From Cinnamomum chago (Eukaryota > Streptophyta > Magnoliopsida > Laurales > Lauraceae), in NCBI GenBank assembly GCA_038049695.1, contig CP142452.1, positions 36,072,501-36,136,500 of the forward strand: a DNA stretch of 64,000 nucleotides, read 5' to 3'. This document shows, in pieces, positions 44,920 through 55,328 of this stretch; positions within the stretch are counted from its first letter, which is position 1, and the number at the start of each line of letters is the position of its first letter. Under the pieces are notes generated by a model. The model saw nothing but the letters and a program-made list of their open reading frames with translations. It did not search any database and had not been told where the DNA came from. The position numbers and the translations under genes were made by a program.

Positions 44920-45431
44920 TTTGCGGCGCTTTTATTGCATTGCAAATAATTAAATGTAACAAGATAAATATTATTTGCCACACCACATAAGCGTCGCAAA
45001 AAAAATAATATTTGCAACTTTATATGAGCGTCGCCTTTAATAATTTATTAACGACCTTTTAGAATCGTCGCAAATATAAATTATTGGTGACGCAATTTTA
45101 CCGTTACAAATAAATCATTATTTGCAACGTTTATAATACGTCGCAAATATAAATTAATTAGTGACGCAATTTTACCGTTGCAAATAAATCATTATTTGCG
45201 ACGTTTATAATACGTCGCAATTGATACGTAATTAGCAACGCTTTGAAACCGTTGCAAATACTCTCTTATTGCCACGCTGCAGTCTTTAGCGTAGCTAATC
45301 TTTTTGTGACCCCATTATTTGCGACCCCTCTGCGACGCCTAGTTTTTTGCGTCGCAATTACTTATTGCGACGTTTTTTATATTATTTGCGACGCTTTTTT
45401 GGCATCGCAAAAAGGCAAAATTGTTGTAGTG
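44920..45431 (-). repeat. right subterminal repeats of the CACTA
   Basis: TTTGCGACG/CGTCGCAAAT motifs recur about every 25-40 bp in both orientations up to the terminal TTGTTGTAGTG. The type matches the left end at 38539, proving that these two are partners. Confidence 0.9.
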
Positions 45432-45668
45432 GTTGGATCACAAGCCGGTAGTGGATGTAGGCATTGAGGCCGAACCACTATAAATCCTTGTGTGATGGTG
45501 CTTGCTTTGTGGTGATTGTTTTTATTAAGCTTCCGCATTTTGTTTGATAATCATCACTTGTGACTAGTTTAATTTAAAGAAGTTAAAATTGGTCTAAATT
45601 GATCATAATTGAAGCTCACCCTATTCACCCCCCCCCCCCTCTAGGGTTCGGATCTCCGGACTTTCAAT

Positions 45669-45680
45669 TGGTATCAGAGC
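45669..45680 (+). other. primer-binding site of the LARD
   Basis: TGGTATCAGAGC, complementary to the 3' end of initiator Met-tRNA, two bases after the LTR end at 45666. Confidence 0.9.
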
Positions 45681-45816
45681 AAGGTTACTCCATTTTAGGG
45701 CTTAACAACCCGGAGTTGATCCTTTCTAGATTAGAACCCTAGTGTTATGTTTTATTGCATATCTTTGTAGTGATTTCCACTATGATTGAAAATGAAATTT
45801 CCCTATAGTATCATTG

Positions 45817-48140
45817 CACCACTCTAAGACTTTTTTCTAGTTATATCTCCAAGAGTTGGTGAGTCCTCATGTGAACTCTCAAGGACATCCTTATCAAGAC
45901 CTTAGGTGAATCTTCATTGGTACACATTTAGACTAACCTTAAGGCCTTGATCCTCTCTAGACCAACCTATCCTTTTTAGTTAAATCTTTTTGTTGGTCAT
46001 GTTACATTTGCATTTTATTTCTTTATAGTCACATCTCTTAAAATGCAATGTTTCTTTGTGATCATTTGATTTTGTCTCCGTGAACTTTTAAGTTATATCT
46101 CATGGTTTTCAAAATACTTTTATTGCAATATTTTCATGATGGATTTGCATTTTGTTCATATAGTTATATCTCTTGTAGTGCATATCTATTCATGATCAAT
46201 TGATTGTGATTACAAAAGCTTTCATAGCTAGATTTTTCATGATCAATTGATGTTGGAAAATCATTTGATGAATGTCATAGTTAGATCTTTTTTGTAAATC
46301 AAATGATTTGAAGCAATTTAAGTTTTCCATTGATTTTTCAAGTTATATCTCTTGGTATGGAAAAATGTGTTCAATTTGTATGAGCGTCTATTGTCATTTT
46401 TAGAATACAAATTGAAAATTTATAATTGTACACTTCTTGTTTTTCAAAGTCGCTTGCTCATAATTTGAAATGGTTCTTTGTTGGGATTTTAAATATTGAA
46501 GTGATTTGAAAAACTTTGGAAAATGTTCTAAGCTTTATTGGTTGTATTTATAGAAGCAGTTTCCTTGAATTTATTTCCTTGTGCTTAATTATGATTATGT
46601 CATTTGGAAGGAAATAATTTTTACAAACAATTTGCATCTTTGCTCATTTAGTTACATTCTTTTTATGCAAATTGATTTTGATGTCTTACATTGAATGGTT
46701 GGATATGGTTTCATTGATTTGCATGTTTGTGCCTAACTTGGTATATATTTTCATTAATGCAAGTTGATGATTATGTATGTGCTAATTGGTATAATTATCA
46801 TATCTATTTTCCATTGCATTGTAAGCTTAGTACATTTGCTAAGAGTGGAGATATTGCATGATAGGTTAATGGATCATTTTAGATGAATTGGTATTAAACC
46901 ATTGTTCTTAATAGGTATATCCATTTATGTGATTCATCTTCATCTATATGTGATCCATGATGTCCCTCTAACTCCATAGTTTCTTGTGCTTGCATAGTTA
47001 TATTCTTTTTTGATGATATGGTATGAGTTAGATCTTGATTGTTGACTGATCCTCTCTATGCAAATGTCAAATCGTTCTATATATGGTTGTGATATTAGTT
47101 ATATTTGTAGAAACCATACTAGAACTCAAATCCATCCTCTATGCCTTCTAGTCATTTCTTTTTGGATGGTTATGATGTTGATTCATATATATTCTCTAAG
47201 TGATTTCATCCTTATACATGTTTCAACTTCATAGTAGTGATCTTGATCATATGAAACCCTTTGAAATCCATCCCTCGTATTTCTATATGTTTGATGGATA
47301 TCTTAGTTGTTGAATTCATATGATTTAGTCACTTTGAAAATTGCATGCATTACAAAGTTATATCCTTTTGCATTGCAATTTATCTTGTTCATCATTTTGC
47401 CCATTAGTTATATCTTTAAAAGTGATGAATATCCATTTATGATGCTTCATGGAATTTTGTGTTTGTCACATTCTTGCTCTTTATCATGTTGTCAAATTCA
47501 ATTGGTTTCAATTGGTATAATTTTTGATTGATTTGATTTCTTGTGAATGTGATAAACCTCGTGTATATTGGATTGAACTTAATAGTAATATATTTGTTCC
47601 ATGTCACACTCCATTAGCATCATAATTTTCATGTTTGCCACATCTCTTGCTCATATAGGTAAATCTCATGACCACCATGTTTATATATTCATAATCTTGG
47701 TTGGTTATTAGTTGAGGTTGGCTTCATGTTTGAATTTCATTTCACTCATCTTGCACTTTAATAGTCATATTTATTGATTGAATGAGATGATTTCAAAACT
47801 TTCATAGCATATGTTTTTCAAAGTTAAATTGATTAATGCTATGATTAATAAACCCCATTTCATCATAGATAGCTCTATTTTGGATTTATCTTAATCGTCA
47901 TATTCTTTATAACTCCAGTTTAGAGTGATTGTTTTAATAGACTTATCCTTGAATCTCAATTGGTATTCTTTGTTTTTCCAATTGGTATCCATGATCGCTT
48001 TTCTCCTTGACCTTGCTTTCTTTTGGTAATTTGATCATATTGAGCTCTATAGTTAAACATGTCTAATCCTTTCCTTGAAGTTTTTCCTCAATTGGTAAAA
48101 CCATCTTCTTCTTGAACCAAATAGTTATATCTTTGTCAAA
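45817..48140 (+). repeat. dispersed motif WAGTTATATCTYTT, often in loops of unrelated inverted repeats
   Basis: About twenty copies of the motif or close variants occur in 2.3 kb (for example 45840, 46090, 46161, 46280, 46340, 46650, 47096, 47357, 47406, 48122). Many are bracketed by inverted arms with a different sequence at each site. Examples: 46008-46017/46039-46048 (10 of 10), 46258-46269/46298-46309 (12 of 12), 46323-46330/46357-46364 (8 of 8), 46628-46637/46665-46674 (10 of 10), 47082-47088/47112-47118 (7 of 7), 47803-47810/47836-47843 (8 of 8). The pair 46370-46381/46405-46416 is 12 of 12 with a weaker loop motif. There is no open frame. A folded RNA role is inferred. Confidence 0.75.
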
Positions 48141-48339
48141 AGTTTGACAAAAGGAGAGAATGGATTGAGGGGGAGTGTAAACCTTCATAGGAAGTATTAG
48201 TTTTGATCAAATTCACCCTTGGATTGACTTTGAACCCTTAGAGACTGCTACCATACATGATAACCTGTTATGTATTTCATTTTCGATTTCTTTTGTTAAC
48301 AGGTGCTACTAAAAGGTATTTTCCTTGTTTCATGTGTGT

Positions 48340-48745
48340 AGGTACCTTTGCAATTTAATGTCAAAGGGGGAGAGAGCATTCAAGTTCTCTAAAGGGGAAG
48401 AGAATGTCCAAGCTTCCTAAGGGGAGATATTGTATGATCTTCTACAGGGGAGAGAATGCATATCTTGCCAAAGGGAGAGAGATGCATGGTCAAAGGGGGA
48501 GAGGCAGAAGAAAGAAAGCTTGGGAGCTAAAGAAGATGCTTGACTATAGAGAGAAATATGAAAAGAAAGCTTGAAGAATGATCAAGCTCCAAGCATCAAG
48601 AAGAATGAAGAAAAGGACCAAGAGCCCAAGCTAAGAGAAGAAGCATCCAAGAGATTTCAAGAATTGTCCAGCTTAGGGGGGGCTGAAGACTTAGTGTGTA
48701 AATTCAGTGGTGAGTGAGTTGCCATCAAATTGCAAAGGGGGAGAT
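48340..48745 (+). repeat. series of polypurine-tract-like runs ending in the true tract
   Basis: Runs such as AAAGGGGGAGAGAG, TAAAGGGGAAGAGA, TAAGGGGAGATA, AGGGGAGAGAA, AAAGGGAGAGAGATG and AAAGGGGGAGAGG recur before the final AAAGGGGGAGAT that abuts the right LTR at 48746. The last is the functional tract by position. Confidence 0.8.
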
Positions 48746-50630
48746 TGTTAGGGATTTTGTGTATTGCAATTTGGTGGATGCATTATCATTCTAGCATCAT
48801 TTGATTTACACACATATGCGTTGATTTAGAAAAACTTGAAATCTTGTTTTCTACATGCATTGTTTTTAAGATTTGTAAAAGTATTGATTTATGCATGTTT
48901 TGTTTTTAAACTTGGATGCATTTGTTTTAGAAAAGGAGTTTTTAGAAATCAAGCAAGCCTATGTTTTAAACCCTTCAAATCTTTTTAGGCTTTTTATGTT
49001 TCATGTTTTAAAACCCTTAAAATGATTTAAAACATGTATTCAAGCTTGATTTAATGGCCCAAAAGTCCCCATATGAAAACACTTTGAAAATATGCATTTT
49101 AGGGATTTTGGTCCCCAGGCCCAGGTCGACTTGCAGTGGGCTCGGTCGACCGGCCCAACAGGGGACCCGGTCGACCGAGCCCACTACGGGTCGACCGGGA
49201 TAGTGCCGTTGTGCCCTGTCAAACGGTCAGTTTTATGACCGTTGTGAAGGCCAGGTCGACCGAGGAAGAGCCGTTGGGCACATTTTGGCTATAAATACTA
49301 GTTCATTCCTTTGCCAAAAGTTGAGGATTTTTAGACCTTCCTTGAGAGGTTTTGAGGCAAATAAAAGGGGAATGAACTAAGGGATGAAGGGGATCATTAG
49401 GAGAGCTAAAGCTTGGATTAATGAAGTTAAATTACAAATAAGCTTTACTTTTCTTAATCATATATTTTCATGCTTTGCTCTAATTATTGGTAAATCTTTT
49501 CTAGCATGATAAACTATGATTTGTTGTGTCCTTAACATGTTTATGTTTTGAATTGATCTATTGTTTTGGATGCATCATCATTGATTCAATCCAAGTAGTA
49601 CTTTAATTGGTAAATCTAAGTAGATCATGTTAATGAAAGAATCTTTGAAATTATATGTAACATGATTCCTATACTTGGTTGAATCTTTTTTTGTTGTTTT
49701 TCATCATAAGAAAATCACTTTCAAATCTATCTTATGTTTTGGATTCAACATCTTTACAAATCTATCTAATTTTGTTTTAAAGTTTCACAACTTGCTTTGC
49801 TTTGATAGGTATATCATTTTCAAGTTGTATTTATAATTACATATGATTTGTCCCCTAATTTCAATCAAATCTATTTTTATGTTTTATGAGCTACATTGTT
49901 GATTTGGTTGACATCCCTATGCATCACATGTTTTGTGCTTAGAATTTCACAACTTGTTTATGATACAAATGTATATCTTTTACAAGTTATTTTTAACATG
50001 TGATTTGCATTCTTTCCTCAATCATAAATGTTTTCATGTGCTAAAACTTTCAAAAGCCTTAGGCATACATTTATGAGCTTTCATTTTAAAAATGATTGAG
50101 GACATCATACATACACATTGAGCATTCATCTTTGCATTCATAGTGTGTGTGTGTATGAATTAATTTTTCACTTCCGTATCCGCCTAATAAAGAGGCATTG
50201 TAATGAGCTATAAATTGTATCTCCATCAAGTGTATTATAGACACTAATTAGAGAGATAACCAACCATTGGTTGAAGAGGTTATTGCTTAGCCTAGAAAAG
50301 CATCTTGTATAGGTTGATGTTGAGCCTTGAAAAACATCATTGTAAAGTTTATTGCTTAGCCTATTGAAAAGCATAAATAGTGGAAATCCGGTGGAGTGTT
50401 GGATCACAAGCCGGTAGTGGATGTAGGCATTGAGGCCGAACCACTATAAATCCTTGTGTGATGGTGCTTGCTTTGTGGTGATTGTTTTTATTAAGCTTCC
50501 ACATTTTTTTTTATAATCATCACTTGTAACTAGTTTAATTTAAAGAAGTTAAAATTGGTCTAAATTGATCATAATTGAAGCTCACCCTATTCACCCCCCC
50601 CCCTCTAGGGTTCGGATCCTCGGACTTTCA
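48746..50630 (+). repeat. right LTR of the LARD
   Basis: 1885 bp, matching the left LTR (36884-38538 plus 45432-45666) with few differences. It carries the TATA box at 49290-49297 and the GGTCGACC cluster. Leader hairpins lie at 50280-50370. A C run precedes CTCTAGGG near the end. It is followed by the duplication ATGCT and the interrupted protease frame. Confidence 0.95.
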
Positions 50631-52172
50631 ATGCTTCTAACCAATCCATGCCTAAAATGACATCAAAATCATGCATGTCCAAAACAATGAGGTTCGCCGG
50701 TAAATTAACATCTCCTAACAAAACCGTACAGCTAGGGTAATAGGTTCTACACACAACTTGTTTCCTTACTGGTGTGGTTACTATCAGAATATAATCCAAT
50801 TTACTATGTGGTGCATCAATCATCTTAGCAAAACTAAGTGATGAAAACGAATGTGTGGATCCAGGATCAAATAAAATTTGAGCTTCTACCCCACAAACAT
50901 GAAGTTTACCATCCACCACGTCTCCTGCAGCTTCAGCATCCATACGGTTGAGATAATATAAATGTCCATGCATCTGTAGTCTATTCGGTGCTTGATTTTG
51001 CCTTCCTTGGCCATGTCTGTTCTGTTGTGGAGAACGAGCATTCTGATTCTGTGCTGATGGCCTAGCCTGCTGCTGCTGCTGAGGTAGTCTAACCTGATTA
51101 TGAACTGGTGCTTGATTCTGAGGAGCTACTTGTCTCTGCTGTTGGTTTCTGTTCCCTTGATTCGGAAGTTGTGGGCAATCCTTGATTGCATGGTTCATAG
51201 CCTCACATTTGAAACAGGCACCTGTGGCCTTACGACATTCATAAGTTTCGTGGTTCTTGCCACAATGGCCATAACCCTGTCTCACTTGACTTTGTTCTTG
51301 CCTTGGTTTCTTGTTGTGCTGCTGCTTCTGATTCTGCTGCTTCCTGTCTTGAACGATCAGGTTGTTAATATCTTCAAACTTATATGCCCGTTTGACCGCC
51401 TCATCATATGTAGCTGGTGGAACTACTCCTATAACACCTCTCATGATAATCGGATTCAATCCTTCCAAAAACTTCGTTATCTTCTTCTGCTCAGTGTCAA
51501 TCAACTCGGTAGCATATCGAGTCAAACTCTCAAACTTGGTGACATAGTCTAGCACAGTCATGCTGCCATGCTTGAGCTGCTGGGATTCAATAGCCTTCTG
51601 TCTCTTAACATGGGAGGGAATGTACTTATCCTAAAACTGTGTCTTGAACGCTGCCCACGCATCTTCGTTAGCCATTATCGTGTATGGGTCCTTAACTGTT
51701 TGCCACCACCGATCAGCAAGCCCATAGAATAGTGAAGTTGTGAGGTTGACCTACTGTCTCCCTGTGCACGTAAAGACATCAAAGATTTTCACGGTATTAG
51801 CTAGCCAGTCATCAGCAAATAACAGGTCCTCATTGCCCGAAAATTCCTTCGGTGCTCTCTTCCTGAGCTTCTCAAATAACGTGTTAGGGTCATGATCCCT
51901 ATTATGGATAACAATCTGTTGACCCAAAGGCTATGGAGCTAAGTTCCTGTTCTGAAGAACTTCCAAGAGTTGTCTTTGGACTTGAGCCATTTCTTCATCC
52001 TTCCTTGCTAGCTGTTCTTGAAATTTGGCTTGAGTCTCATTTGTCTGTGTTTGTTGTTCTATCATAGTTTGCATGAGTTCTTGGAACTGTGTACTGTTGG
52101 CGTATTAGTTGTGTTTGACTCATTCTGATTACTGCCTGAATCATTATTGTTTGGAAATTTCCTTGGAGGCAT
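50631..52172 (-). pseudogene. Gypsy gag and protease, broken
   Basis: The start ATG is at 52172 (MPPRKFPNN). Gag has a Gln-rich coiled stretch, then the retrotransposon gag domain (DDWLANTVKIFDVF, ADRWWQTVKD, LDYVTKFESLTRYA). A Q/N-rich linker and the CCHC knuckle CFKCEAMNHAIKDCP precede the protease, with the active site FDPGSTHSF and the later FDVILGMDWLEA. The CYS/HIS stretch YGHCGKNHETYEC just before may be a second knuckle. The stretch from 51561 down is open; upstream there is one frameshift and about three stops. The frame passes over the LARD insertion to 36883. Gag forms the particle and protease matures it. Confidence 0.9.
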
Positions 52173-52317
52173 GATGCTGTCAAACAAGGTGTTAGTACAC
52201 AATAAACATGGTATAAGGGTTTCTAAGGTCCTATACCAACGAATCTATCGAACTCACGAATCCTCGCCACGTTCCTAAGACCTTTCTAGTTTCTTTTAAG
52301 TGCCTGAAACATGTCCC

Positions 52318-52329
52318 GCTCTGATACCA
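52318..52329 (-). other. primer-binding site of the Gypsy element
   Basis: TGGTATCAGAGC on the minus strand, four bases after the 5' LTR end at 52334, matching initiator Met-tRNA. Confidence 0.9.
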
Positions 52330-52333
52330 GTCC

Positions 52334-55186
52334 TGTCGCGACCCCAGAACGAACCCCGGGCCCGCGACGGTTGATTATGTTTGTTTTCCCACAGGTTCCC
52401 GCGGTGAGGATTCCCGAGACACGCGGAATCTATATCACATGATCAAGTTTGCGGAAGCGTGCAGCAAATCAAATCAAGATTAGTACCAATAAATTTTTAA
52501 GTGCTATGACAATTAATAATGAGACATAGTATCAAAAGAGAGGAGTTAACATGGCATTCCCATCATGACTCAAGTTATGAGACTAACACAAAAGTAAATT
52601 AAGTTTAGTTACATCCCATAAGAGGCCAACAAAGGCCAATACAACTCTCAAAGTAATAAAAGAACCCAATGACAAAATGTAGCAAAACTCAAGAACCCGC
52701 CCGACGTCTAGTTGACATCGTCGGGTTGCCACTCTCTGACTGGGGGTGGCTCAAGAGCCTTCTCCGAACGCTCCTCCTCAAAGGCAACGTCACCTGCACC
52801 TAGGCACCAACATACAAGGGTCAAACACAAGAGTTTGGCAGGTAATCAATTTAGGCATGAGCATATAAGTAGTAAACGTTAAAGGAAGCATTTAAAGCCA
52901 TTTTGCTGAATTGTAAACAGTTACATGACTAAGGTACATTTCAAAATACGAGCAAAACTGACATGAATACTTATAATATCATGAATAGTTACATTCCACA
53001 AGAGCCCATCCTTTCTCTATCATTTATAATGAAAAGAGCAAGCACGACGACAAGCACGATATACATAATATAATCACGACACGATTCCCATATATACGGG
53101 GATTCCGGCCGCGGAACCGGACACGAAAGATGTGTAATAAAATACACGACCAGTCTGCAGACAGTCCACATGTTTAAGGACCCCAGACAGTGGATCAAAC
53201 TAAAAGGGCAGTCCAAGCTCAATGGTGTTCACTTAAATTCATGAATGCACAAAACACGCGAAACACTGTCTAAACATGTCGAGATAAAAGGGGAGAATCA
53301 CTTATCAAAACACGACAAGCACGACTAGCAAAAGGCATAATTAATATGCATAACAGCTTAGGAAGTGACCCCTTTTTCTTGAAACAAATCTTCAAAATGA
53401 GCTTGTATTTAAACTTCAAAACGAGTACACAATGATATTCATTGTATCAAAACCAAAGCACGAACACAAAGCCTATCAAGCACATGTAAGGACCTTTGGT
53501 TGATCTTTGTGTAAACGAAGCCCAAATGTTGGAATTTAAAAGAGAATCGGTGCCCCGGAAGGTCAAAGACATCTCAGGTTTCGAGTGCACAATATCGGGC
53601 TAAAGGTCACTTAACCTGTTCTAGTCTTCATTCTTACAAATATTCTTCAAAATGGGCAATGGTGTCAAATTCGGTTAGCTCGCGGTCAGATGTCGGCTAG
53701 ATCTGGCGGCTAGCCGCTAGCTGACCGACAGGCTGACCGCTGGAAATCCAGGTCCAAACGCAGCTCCTTGGAAAAGGAACCGAACTGACTTCGGTTGGCT
53801 TACGGTTAGCCGGAATGGGACCTGGCGGCTAGCCGTAAGCTGACCGTTGAACCTTGATGCACATGCCAGCTTCTGGGAAAGGAACCGCCGAGCTCAGTCA
53901 GCTCACGGTTAGCCGAAATGGGGATTTCGGCTAGCCGCCAGCTGACCAGCGGCTGACTGAAACTGCATGGGAAGTGCAGTTCAATTCAGATTTTCACATT
54001 TCTTTTTCCCTTCTTCTTGTTTCTCATTCAACCTACAACTCCCTGAGCCCACATGCTCTCCAAGGGGTAAAACACACATTCATAGCACAAATGGAGACAT
54101 TACATTCCCATTCTCCAAGCTAAAACAAAATCCCCAAATTTTCCATTCAAGACATAAATTTTAATGAAATAAGAGGAATGAAAAGAAAACAAATCAAATG
54201 CACACATGCTATCATCCATCCTAGATTGGTTACTTGCCTTAGTCAAAGATGTCACAACTTCTCCAAGCACTTCCACTCAAGCTAATCCAAAGACTACAAA
54301 ACCCATGAAAACCAAACAACTCACTCAATCTTGAAAACAAGGAACTCATTTTCACAAAAGGGTTTGCAATATGAAAAACAAGATCTTTAGGAACCAAAAA
54401 GGCTTCATTAAGGAGATGGGTTGGAGCTCTTACCTAGAAAAGGACAAACAAGAGAGAAGGAATAAAATGGAGCTCTTGCCCAACTAGAAACTTCAAGAAA
54501 TTTGCATCAATGGAAAGCTTAGGATGAGAGGAAGAAGATGATGGTCTTGGAATTCCATTTGGAGTCTTCTAACTTGATCATTCAAGAGAAATGAAGTGAA
54601 GAGAAAAGGTCTCTCCTCTTGGCTGCTCTAGGGTAAGGGTTTGAGAGTGAAAGAGGGAAAGAAGGAAAGAGTTGACTTAAAACCTTAGCAAATGGGGCCT
54701 AATGGCCAAATCTTGCATCAATGAAAACATGATCTTGCGGGCCTCGAATGAACTCGACGAAGAAGGATAAAATGATCCTCGAAATATCTAGTTTCCAAAA
54801 AGTATATTTTTGACATGGTTTTGAGATCTCGAAAATTGTGTCCAGATTTGTGTATAAAAGACAACTTTACCCTTTTTGGGCCAGAACTTGGGTTTTTGGG
54901 CTTCAAACATGAATGGGCTGAAAACGAAAGTTGTAACACATAGTAAAATCATTCAAATCAAATCAAAATCACAATTAAAAACAAAAACCATTACGATCCT
55001 CCCAAGCTTACACGTGCACTCAGGCCTCCCTGAGTGTGTCTGACTAACACTAAACGTCCTTAAAATTCCCAAAGCTATATCGAGGACTAAACTAATTATT
55101 TCTAGCCCAACGACAACTAAACCCACTTAAGACTAAACACACACTAATTACACACTAATTGAATTAGTCTAGGTCGAGGTCTAACA
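52334..55186 (-). repeat. 5' LTR of the Gypsy element
   Basis: 2853 bp. On the minus strand it has a pyrimidine-rich leader with CAAACCCTTACCCTAGAG (about 54630). The donor-like CTAG/GTAAGAG follows at 54434/54433. A GGCTAGCC/GCTGACCG cluster lies at 53680-53960, and the acceptor-like TTGGTGCCTAG at 52800-52810. Confidence 0.95.
52800..54433 (-). other. putative intron inside the Gypsy LTR
   Basis: Donor TTCTAG/GTAAGAG and acceptor TTGGTGCCTAG/GTGCAG. A branch-like TTGAC lies upstream of the acceptor. The 466 bp from acceptor to LTR end contain a short acidic frame (GDVAFEEERSEKALEPPP). Both LTRs keep these sites (34329-35953 in the other copy). Layout and distance match LTR A and LTR B. Splicing is inferred. 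Confidence 0.45.
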
Positions 55187-55328
55187 CAATTAGAAACACT
55201 TTATTTTGATTATGCTACCCGATTAGGTAGATCCATAGCACCCACGGTCCCAACAGGCCCTCCCCAAGTACATAAAGGAAAAAAGAAGGCTATTTGGAGT
55301 ATTATGCGGAAATCTCATGGAAGTAACT
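55187..55328 (+). pseudogene. hAT 2 transposase, middle piece
   Basis: Continues the frame left at 33863 after the CAATT duplication (LETLYFDYATRLGRS) and reaches the TAACT duplication of the solo LTR. It lies between the RNase H-like core and the dimerisation domain. No stop inside. Confidence 0.85.
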
